Assembly (NCBI GenBank): GCA_900552645.1
Contig: USAN01000003.1
Location: 124,001-188,000, forward strand
Direction: 5' to 3'
DNA from: an uncultured Bacteroides sp.
GTDB lineage: Bacteria > Bacteroidota > Bacteroidia > Bacteroidales > Bacteroidaceae
Length of the DNA stretch: 64,000 nt
Part shown: in pieces, positions 51,558 to 59,743 of the stretch
Numbering within the stretch: position 1 is the stretch's first letter
Layout: each line of letters opens with the position of its first letter
The notes under the pieces: generated by a model
The model's input: only the letters and a program-made list of their open reading frames with translations
The model's database searches: none
What the model was told of the DNA's origin: nothing
Made by a program: the position numbers and the translations under genes

Positions 51558-54500
51558 ATGAGGAACATTTCTTTAATGTTATGTAGTTTACTGTTATGTA
51601 TAACTGCATACGCACAAGAAATTACAGTTACCGGAAAAGTGACTGCAGGCGGCGATGAAATGCCTGGAGTAACTGTAACTGTAAAGGGAACTACCATCGG
51701 TACCATCACATCTATTGATGGAAGTTACAAAATCAAAGTAAAAGAGAATCAGTCTCTTACTTTTTCTTTTGTGGGATATGAAACTACAACTATTCCAATA
51801 AACAAAAGAAAAGTAATAAACGTCGAGTTGAAGGAATCTACTCAGATGGTAGATGAAGTTGTAATTACAGTGCCTTATGGTACTACTAAGAAGTCTACTT
51901 TCACAGGTTCGGCAGGTTATGTTGATGCAGGTGTTATAGAAAAATCGCAGGTAAGTAATGTATCGAAGGCTCTACAAGGAACAGTAGCTGGTTTGCAGTC
52001 ATTCTCCTCAAGCGGTCAGCCAGGTTCGGATGCTACAATCATAATACGTGGTGTAGGTTCGGTAAAGGCCTCTAATGATCCTTTATATGTAGTAGATGGT
52101 GTTCCATACGACGGTACACTATCATCAATCGCTTCATCGGACATTTCTTCAATTACAGTTTTAAAAGATGCTGCATCCGCTGCTTTGTACGGTTCACGTG
52201 CAGCAAATGGTGTAATCATGATCACTACAAAACAGGGGTCAAAAGAGAGTGCACCTTCAGTAGAGTTATCTGCTAAATATGGTTTTTCAAGTCGTGCACG
52301 TGCCGATTACGATCAGCTCAACACTAATCAGTATTTCGAACTTTACTGGGAAGCTATACGCAATGAGCGTATGGATAATGGTTTTAGTGATGCAGACGCT
52401 GCAATATGGGCATCAAAAAACCTAGTAGGTAAACTTGGAATTAATCCTTATGGAACTGCCAATCCAGAACCTGTAGGTATTGATGGTAAGATTGCAAACG
52501 GAATTAATCCTTTGTGGAACGATAGTTGGGAAGATGCTCTTTCGCAAGATGCTCACTATACAGACCTTAACGTACGCGTAAGTGGTGGTAGTAGCAATTC
52601 AAGATATTTTCTTTCGGCTGGTTATATGGACGATCAGGGTGCATATATCGGATCAGGATTCAAGCGATACACATTGCGTACAAACGTAACAAGCGACATC
52701 AACAAATGGCTTCAGGTGGGAGTAAATATAGCCGGAACTCACTCTATTCAGGATTATCCAAAGCAAGATGACTCGGCTATAACTAATGTAGTATTATTTG
52801 GTCGTTCTGTACCTTCTTTCTATCCTATATATGAAAGAGATCTTGCTACCGGAGAGTATCTTCTTGACGAAAAAGGAAACCGTATATTCGACTATGGCGA
52901 TTATCGTGCAAGCTCGTATGCAAAATACAATCTTGTTGCATCAATGCCACACGACAAGAACGAAATAAAACGCGATGCTGCTTCATTGCGCGGATATGTA
53001 CAGATAAATCCAATTGAAGGACTTACATATAAAATGTCTGTCAATGTTGATTATAACAATAAGACCAACCATGATTACAGCAATCCAACATATGGTCCAA
53101 GTTCAATAACAGGAGGTTCGGTAAGCAAATACAACTACCGTACAACCGGTATGACTTTCAACAATGTAATAAACTACAATCATACTTTCAACAAGAAACA
53201 CGATATGCGTGTAATGGCTGGTCAGGAGTACTATGAATATAATTCATCGAATTTCGGAGGCTCACGTACAAATATCATCATGGATGGCTTCTACGAGCCA
53301 GATGCGGCATCGACTTTAGGTGATTTTGGAGGTTACAGCGATCAATACAAACTGTTAAGTTTCTTTGGAAGTGCCGAATATTCTTATAATCAGAAATATT
53401 TCCTTTCGGCATCGGTTCGTGCCGACGGTTCATCAAGATTTCATCCAGACAATCGTTGGGGTACATTCTGGTCGGTAGGCGGTTCATGGAAAATTATGCA
53501 GGAGAAATTTATGGAAAAAGCTTCGGAGTGGGTATCGAATCTATCTCTTCGTGCTAGCTATGGCGCACAGGGTAATGATAAAGTGGGATATTATGCATAT
53601 CAGGCTCTTTTCTCAATCAGAAATAATCTAGGCGAATCGGGATTGCATGCTTATCGCCTTGCTACTCCAAATCTTTCATGGGAAACTAACCTTAATGCAA
53701 ATATTGGTTTGGATTTCGGTTTCTTCAACAATCGTATCAGAGGTTCGGTAGAATACTTTGAGCGTAAGTCAAAAGACTTGCTTTTCTCAAAAGATTTGGT
53801 TCAGTCATCAGGATTCTCGACTATAGATCAAAACATTGGTGCCCTGAAAAACTATGGATGGGAATTCCAGCTTACAGGATATCCTATTGATACAAAAGAT
53901 TGGAAATGGATGCTTTCTGTTAATGCCACTACGTACAAGAATAAAATTACTGCATTACCTAAAGATGAAATGTGGAGCGGCAGTAAAAAATGGGTAAAAG
54001 GAGGTTCGCTATACGATTTCTATCTAATAGAATGGGCCGGAGTAAATCCTGAGAATGGAAATCCTATGTGGTATAAGTATGATAATGACGGAAACAGAGT
54101 TACTACAGAAGACTACTCTTCTACAAAGATAGAAGATAAAATAAAGTGTGGTAATTCATTGCCCGATCTTACCGGAGGTATACAATCAGAACTAACATAT
54201 AAGAATTTTACATTCTCAACATTATTTTCTTATTCACTTGGAGGAAAGATTTACAACAGCGACAAAGTTTCATTGCAAAGTCAGGGACCATCAGGAACAG
54301 GATGGAGCGTTGACATGCTTGATAGGTGGACTCCTGAAAACAAATATACAGATGTGCCACGTCTTACCACATCGCCAAAAAGTTCATGGACCAACAGTTC
54401 AAGCCGTTTCCTTGTAGACCGTTCATATTTACGCTTAAAGAACATTACATTATCATACAATGTACCACAATCATTGCTTAAAAGCATAAGTATGAAAAAT

Positions 54501-54644
54501 GCAACTCTGTTCTTCCAGGCAGAAAATTTATTTACGCTTGCAAAACAACAAGGATTGGATCCTGAACAAACCTACGATGGTACAACTTACTACCGCTATC
54601 CTGCAATGAAAACTATCTCATTTGGATTTAACGTTAAATTATAA
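51558..54644 (+). CDS. SusC/RagA family TonB-linked outer-membrane transporter
   Basis: Imports glycans or peptides together with its SusD partner. Signal peptide 1-19, a carboxypeptidase-like regulatory domain (about 22-95, VTGKVTAGGDEMPGVTVTVKGT), a TonB box-like DEVVITVPYG, and the SusC plug motifs (PLYVVDGVPYDG, LKDAASAALYGSRAANGVIMITTK). The barrel extends to the C-terminal aromatic strand (FGFNVKL). 1028 residues, complete. It is followed 13 bp later by SusD. There is no glycoside hydrolase or sensor gene beside the pair, so the substrate is unknown. Confidence 0.95.
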   Translation: MRNISLMLCSLLLCITAYAQEITVTGKVTAGGDEMPGVTVTVKGTTIGTITSIDGSYKIKVKENQSLTFSFVGYETTTIPINKRKVINVELKESTQMVDEVVITVPYGTTKKSTFTGSAGYVDAGVIEKSQVSNVSKALQGTVAGLQSFSSSGQPGSDATIIIRGVGSVKASNDPLYVVDGVPYDGTLSSIASSDISSITVLKDAASAALYGSRAANGVIMITTKQGSKESAPSVELSAKYGFSSRARADYDQLNTNQYFELYWEAIRNERMDNGFSDADAAIWASKNLVGKLGINPYGTANPEPVGIDGKIANGINPLWNDSWEDALSQDAHYTDLNVRVSGGSSNSRYFLSAGYMDDQGAYIGSGFKRYTLRTNVTSDINKWLQVGVNIAGTHSIQDYPKQDDSAITNVVLFGRSVPSFYPIYERDLATGEYLLDEKGNRIFDYGDYRASSYAKYNLVASMPHDKNEIKRDAASLRGYVQINPIEGLTYKMSVNVDYNNKTNHDYSNPTYGPSSITGGSVSKYNYRTTGMTFNNVINYNHTFNKKHDMRVMAGQEYYEYNSSNFGGSRTNIIMDGFYEPDAASTLGDFGGYSDQYKLLSFFGSAEYSYNQKYFLSASVRADGSSRFHPDNRWGTFWSVGGSWKIMQEKFMEKASEWVSNLSLRASYGAQGNDKVGYYAYQALFSIRNNLGESGLHAYRLATPNLSWETNLNANIGLDFGFFNNRIRGSVEYFERKSKDLLFSKDLVQSSGFSTIDQNIGALKNYGWEFQLTGYPIDTKDWKWMLSVNATTYKNKITALPKDEMWSGSKKWVKGGSLYDFYLIEWAGVNPENGNPMWYKYDNDGNRVTTEDYSSTKIEDKIKCGNSLPDLTGGIQSELTYKNFTFSTLFSYSLGGKIYNSDKVSLQSQGPSGTGWSVDMLDRWTPENKYTDVPRLTTSPKSSWTNSSSRFLVDRSYLRLKNITLSYNVPQSLLKSISMKNATLFFQAENLFTLAKQQGLDPEQTYDGTTYYRYPAMKTISFGFNVKL

Positions 54645-54657
54645 TTATTGAATAAAG

Positions 54658-56211
54658 ATGAAAGCAATTTATAAATATATATTCTCTTTTGCATTGAGTG
54701 CTGCTATATGTACTTCGTGCGATTTGAATACAATTCCCACGACATACGTTGACTCGGAGTCGGTTTTCGGGAAGACAAGTGATGCCGAAAAGGTATTAAA
54801 TGGTGGCTGGAGTTATTTGATGGAAACATTCAACTCGTATGCAAATCCTGGATACGGCGCTATGCTACGTGCCAACGATGCTATGGGATCGGATGTAGTA
54901 CTTAATGACAAATATGGATTCCGTTCGCATAATCAGTTCAATGCAATATACGCCAAGGGTGGTACAAATACTTTAAGCTGGTTATTGGCTTATCGTGTTA
55001 TAAATGACTGTAATGCTGTTCTGGACAACATTGACAATGCTGCAGGAACCGACGAAGAAAGAAAGCGTATAAAAGGACAGGCACAAGCCTTGCGTGGTTT
55101 CCTTTATCTTCATCTTGCATCAAGCTATTCATTTGCAATAGATAAAGATCCAAATGCAGTATGTGCTCCTATATACCTTCATTTCTCGGACGAAGCAACT
55201 GCCTCGGAAGGAAAAGCAGCATCTAGCGTAAAAGAGGTTTACGAACAATCTATAAGCGATCTTGAAAGTGCACTTAATCTTATACCAGCCAACTATGTAA
55301 GAAATTCAAAGCACAAAATAGATCAGCAGGTTGTATTGGGATTATTGTCGAGAGCATGTCTTTATGCCCGTCAATGGGAAAAAGCTAAGATCTATTCAGA
55401 CAGACTGCTTGAAAAAAACAACTATCTAATGAATGAAGAAGAGTATAATGATGGTTTCAGTAATGCAGCAAATAATGAATGGATTTGGGGACATCCTCAG
55501 ACTAGCGATCAAAGTAATGCCAGCTATCAGTTCAACTTCCTCGATACTACTACAGACGGAACATATTACTACAGTTTTAATGTAGATCCATATTTCAGAG
55601 ACTTGTTCGATGAAGGCGACTTTAGAAAGAAGATGATAGTATGGAGAACAGATCCTGGAAAGAATCCTGAAAATGAGATGTATGTATGGATGCGTCATCT
55701 AAAATTCAGATTCCGTGATATCAAGAGTCAGCTAGGCGATATAGTACTTATGCGTGTAGCCGAGATCTATCTTATAAATGCCGAAGCAAAAGCACGCCTT
55801 AATGACGAAGATGCAGTAGAAGTTCTGAACAAACTGAAAGCAGCTCGTGGTGCAAAAAATGTAACTTCGGGCCTTTCGCAAGAGGAACTTGTAAAAGAAA
55901 TATGGATAGAAAGACGCAAGGAACTATGGGGAGAGGGTTTCAGCCTTATAGATATTATACGTAACCAACAAAGTGTAGTGCGTAAAGCATATCCAAACGA
56001 TAAGATTGATTATACTTATACCGACAGCAAAGGTGAAGAAAAAACTATCAAGAAAACTCCTATGGGACACAGATATTTCAACTTCCCCGACAAAACAGAT
56101 TTCAAGGCTAACAGCAAATATTATCTGTATCGCATTACCGATAATGAAGAACTTGTAAACAAGAAACTTTACGATGTTTATCCTAAATTATCCATTTATA
56201 CGGAACAATAA
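54658..56211 (+). CDS. SusD/RagB family nutrient-binding lipoprotein
   Basis: Surface lipoprotein that caps the SusC channel. The lipobox is at ICTSC (Cys21). N-terminal SusD region (DLNTIPTTYVDSESVFGKTSDAEKVLNGGWSYL), TPR-like helices with GQAQALRGFLYLHLASSYS, and the C-terminal region with AEIYLINAEAKARLNDEDAVEVLNKLKAARG and ELWIERRKELWGEGFSLIDIIR. 517 residues, complete. It is translationally close to SusC (13 bp) and followed by a terminator. Confidence 0.95.
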   Translation: MKAIYKYIFSFALSAAICTSCDLNTIPTTYVDSESVFGKTSDAEKVLNGGWSYLMETFNSYANPGYGAMLRANDAMGSDVVLNDKYGFRSHNQFNAIYAKGGTNTLSWLLAYRVINDCNAVLDNIDNAAGTDEERKRIKGQAQALRGFLYLHLASSYSFAIDKDPNAVCAPIYLHFSDEATASEGKAASSVKEVYEQSISDLESALNLIPANYVRNSKHKIDQQVVLGLLSRACLYARQWEKAKIYSDRLLEKNNYLMNEEEYNDGFSNAANNEWIWGHPQTSDQSNASYQFNFLDTTTDGTYYYSFNVDPYFRDLFDEGDFRKKMIVWRTDPGKNPENEMYVWMRHLKFRFRDIKSQLGDIVLMRVAEIYLINAEAKARLNDEDAVEVLNKLKAARGAKNVTSGLSQEELVKEIWIERRKELWGEGFSLIDIIRNQQSVVRKAYPNDKIDYTYTDSKGEEKTIKKTPMGHRYFNFPDKTDFKANSKYYLYRITDNEELVNKKLYDVYPKLSIYTEQ

Positions 56212-56230
56212 TATAAAGTAAATTATATTG

Positions 56231-56286
56231 CAGGAAATCAGGGATCAGTGGAATAATAACCATACCTGATTTCCTGTTTTTTCTTT
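56231..56286 (+). terminator. Terminator after the SusC/SusD operon
   Basis: CAGGAAATCAGG (56231-56242) pairs with CCTGATTTCCTG (56265-56276), followed by TTTTTTCTTTT. Confidence 0.85.
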
Positions 56287-56345
56287 TATTTGTTCAGCAA
56301 TATAAAATAAATGTTTAATTTCGCATATAATTCTTTAATCTTATT

Positions 56346-56828
56346 ATGAAAAAGATGAAACATATTCTTATTATAATTCTAGCATTTATATGCTTTAACG
56401 CAAATGCACAGAACAAAGCTTGCTCGGGTAAGGAGTTTGCAACCGACGAGTTTTTTTTCAGAATATATGCCGATGGCCTGAGCAGTGATATGACTGCTTC
56501 GAAGAAGAAAGCATTTTCGACTGCCAGAAGCAATATTATATTATTGGTAAATACTAGTGCCGAAACAGCACTCAAATCTCATGGAAACATTGAAGCTCCA
56601 TATCTTACAAAGATGATAGGATTAATGCAGATGGCCGTACGTCAGGAAGGCGCAAACCTTAAGGCGATATGCGAAAGCAGCTCGGAAAACAACGGAAAAT
56701 TTAAAAGCGAAGTTGTTGTAGAACTTTCAAAAGAAAAGCTTATAAAAAGGATAACGGAAATTATAATCAACGATCCTACTCTTAAAGATAAATTTAATAG
56801 CGATACTTTTAAAAGCAATTTTAAATAA
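56346..56828 (+). CDS. Small exported protein of unknown function
   Basis: 160 residues with a signal peptide (MKKMKHILIIILAFICFNANA). The mature part begins with ACSGKEFATDEFFFRIYADGLS and ASKKKAFSTARSNI, faintly like LPP20-type exported proteins. I cannot assign a function. It stands alone after the SusCD terminator and ends at a terminator of its own. Composition and signal peptide support a real gene. Confidence 0.75.
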   Translation: MKKMKHILIIILAFICFNANAQNKACSGKEFATDEFFFRIYADGLSSDMTASKKKAFSTARSNIILLVNTSAETALKSHGNIEAPYLTKMIGLMQMAVRQEGANLKAICESSSENNGKFKSEVVVELSKEKLIKRITEIIINDPTLKDKFNSDTFKSNFK

Positions 56829-56838
56829 CTTTATTATA

Positions 56839-56895
56839 AAAAAGAGTGCAGCGTGTTAGGAAGGCCTAATCTTCTTTACATGCTGCACTCTTTTT
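56839..56895. terminator. Bidirectional terminator after the 160-aa gene
   Basis: AAAAAGAGTGCAGC pairs with GCTGCACTCTTTTT, extended by further pairing inside the loop. It serves the convergent YeiH-type gene too. Confidence 0.8.
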
Positions 56896-56910
56896 ACAGA
56901 GATGAGTATA

Positions 56911-57891
56911 TTAAAATAACATTATATATGCCAAACTGGCTACGCTTATGGTAATCCATAACAATACACCCTGTACAAGCGGACGTATCCCTACTTTCTT
57001 CAATACCTCGGTAGATAATGATGCACCTATGAAAAACATTGTAATTATCAGTCCTTTTCTTGCAAATCCTGATATGGCGTTACCCACTGCAGGCATTCCT
57101 TCAAGAAGATATGTATTTATCAATATTGCTACTATAAAATAAAGTATAAACCATGGAATACTTATTTTCTTGCCATCGGCCTTGAATATTAGGGCTGTAA
57201 CAAGTGCCATTGGAATAATCCACAGTGCACGCGTAAGCTTTATGGTAGTTGCTATTTTCAAAGCTTCCTCTCCATAGGCGGCTCCGGCACCTACTACAGA
57301 ACTGGTATCGTGAATGGCTATTGCCGCCCAAGTACCAAACTGCTGCTGATCAAGTCCAAGTGCATGACCTATCATAGGAAATATAAAGAGCGCAATAGCA
57401 TTTAGAACAAATATTGTAGCAAGCGCCACCGACATATCACTCTCCTTTGCATTTATTACAGGACCTACTGCAGCAATTGCACTTCCACCACATATTGCTG
57501 TACCCGAACTTATAAGATAAGATGTATCACGATTCATTTTAAGGAGTTTATACCCTAATATCATACCAATAACCATAGTTCCTATAACTGAGATTATAGT
57601 AAATTCCATTCCCTGCTTTCCCGAAGCAAGAGATTGTTGAAGATTCATGCCAAAACCTAATCCTACTACACAATACTGAAGCATGTATTTAGAAACCTTT
57701 TTATTGAACTTTGGATGAGCCTGTCCGCATATAAGAGCAAAAGCCAGTCCGAGGAATAGAGCCAATGGTGGAGTTACCCACGCAGAAATGAATGACAAAC
57801 CAGGAACATAGTCCAGTAACAGAAAAATTGTAAGAACGGTCAATATGCCAACATAAATAGTTTTGTTGCGCTGTCTAAGATGAGTTATCAT
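56911..57891 (-). CDS. YeiH/UPF0324 family putative membrane transporter
   Basis: Inner-membrane protein of 326 residues with about ten hydrophobic segments. The family signatures are SSGTAICGGSAIAAVGPVINAKESDMSVALATIFVLNAIALFIFP and IHDTSSVVGAGAAYGEEALKIATTIKLTRALWIIP. Members are called putative sulfate exporters, but the substrate is not firmly known. It is preceded by a LysR regulator on the same strand, a common pairing, and has a -7 element in the gap. Confidence 0.9.
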   Translation of the reverse strand: MITHLRQRNKTIYVGILTVLTIFLLLDYVPGLSFISAWVTPPLALFLGLAFALICGQAHPKFNKKVSKYMLQYCVVGLGFGMNLQQSLASGKQGMEFTIISVIGTMVIGMILGYKLLKMNRDTSYLISSGTAICGGSAIAAVGPVINAKESDMSVALATIFVLNAIALFIFPMIGHALGLDQQQFGTWAAIAIHDTSSVVGAGAAYGEEALKIATTIKLTRALWIIPMALVTALIFKADGKKISIPWFILYFIVAILINTYLLEGMPAVGNAISGFARKGLIITMFFIGASLSTEVLKKVGIRPLVQGVLLWITISVASLAYIMLF

Positions 57892-57932
57892 ATATTACTT
57901 TATTTAAAAATTTTCCCTATTTTAAGAGAGGA

Positions 57933-57940
57933 CAAAAGTA
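57933..57940 (-). promoter_or_regulatory. -7 element for the YeiH-type gene
   Basis: The minus strand reads TACTTTTG, 42 bp before the ATG, in the 90-bp gap after the LysR gene. Confidence 0.45.
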
Positions 57941-57981
57941 ATAGATGTTTTAACACAAAACCAATTGTATTTTATTATAGA

Positions 57982-58884
57982 TTATAACTTTTGTTTATAG
58001 TGAAGAGCATAATCCATAAAAATAGTAGAAAGGCCTCCCTCCTCGCCCTGTAAACGTACAAAATTGAATTCGCGCACAATAGAGATATCTTTTATTTCTA
58101 TTATTTTTACTCTATTTTCATATAGCTCGTCCATAATAGACCTTATAGAGACAATACTCATACATTCACTGTTTTCTAAAAACAGTTTAATGCTTTCTGT
58201 ACTGCCTAAATGCATTATCACATTAAGATCAGATAACTTTATATTATATTTGGATAGTGCCGAAAGTATTACATCAAGAGTACCCGAACCTCTTTCTCTC
58301 AATATTAATGGGATGGTTTTCAATTCGTCTATTGTTATCTCTTCTACATTATTCCATTGCGAAGTGTTTGTTCTACTTATAAGTACAAGTTCATCTTCCA
58401 TAAAAGGATAATACTTTAGTGCAGGCTGCTTTATGTTACCCTCAACTATTGCAAGGTCTATTCTATGCTCTTGCAAGTCTTTTTCTATTTCGGCCGAATT
58501 GCCGTTAAGTAGTGTTACCGATACTTCCGGAAACCTTTCTATAAAGCGTGGCAATATAAGTGGTAGCACATATTGGGCTATTGTTGTACTAGCCCCTAGT
58601 TTTATTTTTCCGGCAATCTTATTTCTAAGTAGATTCATTTCATAATCCAACCTTGCATACTCATCGAGTATTTTGTCGCAATGATCTAACAATAGTTTGC
58701 CCCCTGCAGTAAGTTCAATTTTACTGCCCAGTCGTTCAAATAATCTAGTTTGATATAGAGTCTCGAGCTCGTGTATATGTTTAGTTATGGCTGGCTGACT
58801 TATAAAAAGTTCTTGCGCAGCTTTTGTAAAACTTAGGTTACGAGCTACACTGCTAAATACTTTTAGTCTGAAATCGGCTGCCAT
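57982..58884 (-). CDS. LysR-type transcriptional regulator
   Basis: 300 residues. N-terminal winged helix-turn-helix (MAADFRLKVFSSVARNLSFTKAAQELFISQPAITKHIHELE) and a C-terminal effector domain (LGASTTIAQYVLPLILPRFIERFPEVSVTLLNG, typical of CysB/CbbR-like members). It lies 14 bp after an unknown gene and 90 bp before the YeiH-type transporter, which it probably regulates. The effector is unknown. Confidence 0.93.
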   Translation of the reverse strand: MAADFRLKVFSSVARNLSFTKAAQELFISQPAITKHIHELETLYQTRLFERLGSKIELTAGGKLLLDHCDKILDEYARLDYEMNLLRNKIAGKIKLGASTTIAQYVLPLILPRFIERFPEVSVTLLNGNSAEIEKDLQEHRIDLAIVEGNIKQPALKYYPFMEDELVLISRTNTSQWNNVEEITIDELKTIPLILRERGSGTLDVILSALSKYNIKLSDLNVIMHLGSTESIKLFLENSECMSIVSIRSIMDELYENRVKIIEIKDISIVREFNFVRLQGEEGGLSTIFMDYALHYKQKL

Positions 58885-58898
58885 TATTATATTATGAT

Positions 58899-59474
58899 TT
58901 AAATTTCGTCAGACTTTATACCTAATGCCTTCAACACTGCATATCCCATTGTTTCCCAACGAACTGCCGGCGCTCCACATATAGGATTCATTCCGAAAAC
59001 AATCATATCTTCTTTACCATCTACACTTTTAAGAATAGGGTTGATTTTATCGCCATAATTAATCTCATCGGGTATAGCAATAAAACGCTTCACATCTGCC
59101 GAGTCGGCCACTAATTTAAGCGATTCAATGTATAGATCTCTTACAGTAGTCATATCCGAAGTATGATAAGAATACAACGAAAATTCACCAAGATTGCTTT
59201 TGAAAGCTACATTATTCAGTTCTTTTTCAAGATTAGAAGGAGTAAATGATTTTAGCATATTGTCATCGTATATAAACAACACCTGTATGTCGTTGTTTGC
59301 GGTACGTATGCCGGCCTCTAACGCTATACATTCCAAAAACAGTGCCATATCTGCATTAGGCAATTCCTTATTGAGCGATTTAGAGAAGTGATTTTTTAGA
59401 TCTGTAACCACTTTATCCACAAATTCTGCATCAATTAATATCACATTCTCACTAAATTTTATATCTGTCTTCAT
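58899..59474 (-). CDS. Conserved hypothetical protein (191 aa)
   Basis: I do not recognise a domain with certainty. The protein is soluble, without signal peptide, and starts MKTDIKFSENVILIDAEFVDKVVTDL. It has an alternating alpha/beta pattern and a C-terminal ICGAPAVRWETMGYAVLKALGI. It resembles proteins annotated only as DUFs in Bacteroides, possibly DUF6621, but I am not sure. It is 14 bp upstream of the LysR gene and probably co-transcribed with it. Confidence 0.75.
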   Translation of the reverse strand: MKTDIKFSENVILIDAEFVDKVVTDLKNHFSKSLNKELPNADMALFLECIALEAGIRTANNDIQVLFIYDDNMLKSFTPSNLEKELNNVAFKSNLGEFSLYSYHTSDMTTVRDLYIESLKLVADSADVKRFIAIPDEINYGDKINPILKSVDGKEDMIVFGMNPICGAPAVRWETMGYAVLKALGIKSDEI

Positions 59475-59633
59475 AATTTTCTTATTTTACGGGTTTAAAG
59501 ATAGACATAAATACATATCATATAAAATTGTTTAATGCCTTTTTGATATATATTCGGACTTTTTTTCTTATCCCAGTCATTTCATGCTGTCACATTGTCT
59601 TACTAATCTTCTTATATCCAATCATTTATTGAA

Positions 59634-59653
59634 TTGGCAAAGTATTTGTGCCA
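59634..59653 (+). promoter_or_regulatory. Inverted repeat upstream of clpB, partial sigma-54-like match
   Basis: TTGGCA and TGCCAA flank 8 bases. Read on the plus strand, TGGCAAAGTATTTGTG has the GG and TTG spacing of a -24/-12 promoter, although the expected GC at -12 is replaced by GT. A TAnnTTTG element with correct spacing was not found before clpB, so this is a candidate stress-control site only. Confidence 0.3.
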
Positions 59654-59743
59654 ATACTTCGAACAAGATTTTTGAATGAACAAAAAGACACATGAATCGT
59701 TCAATTTATATAATTTGAAATAACTTAAGAAAGGAGAAATAAT

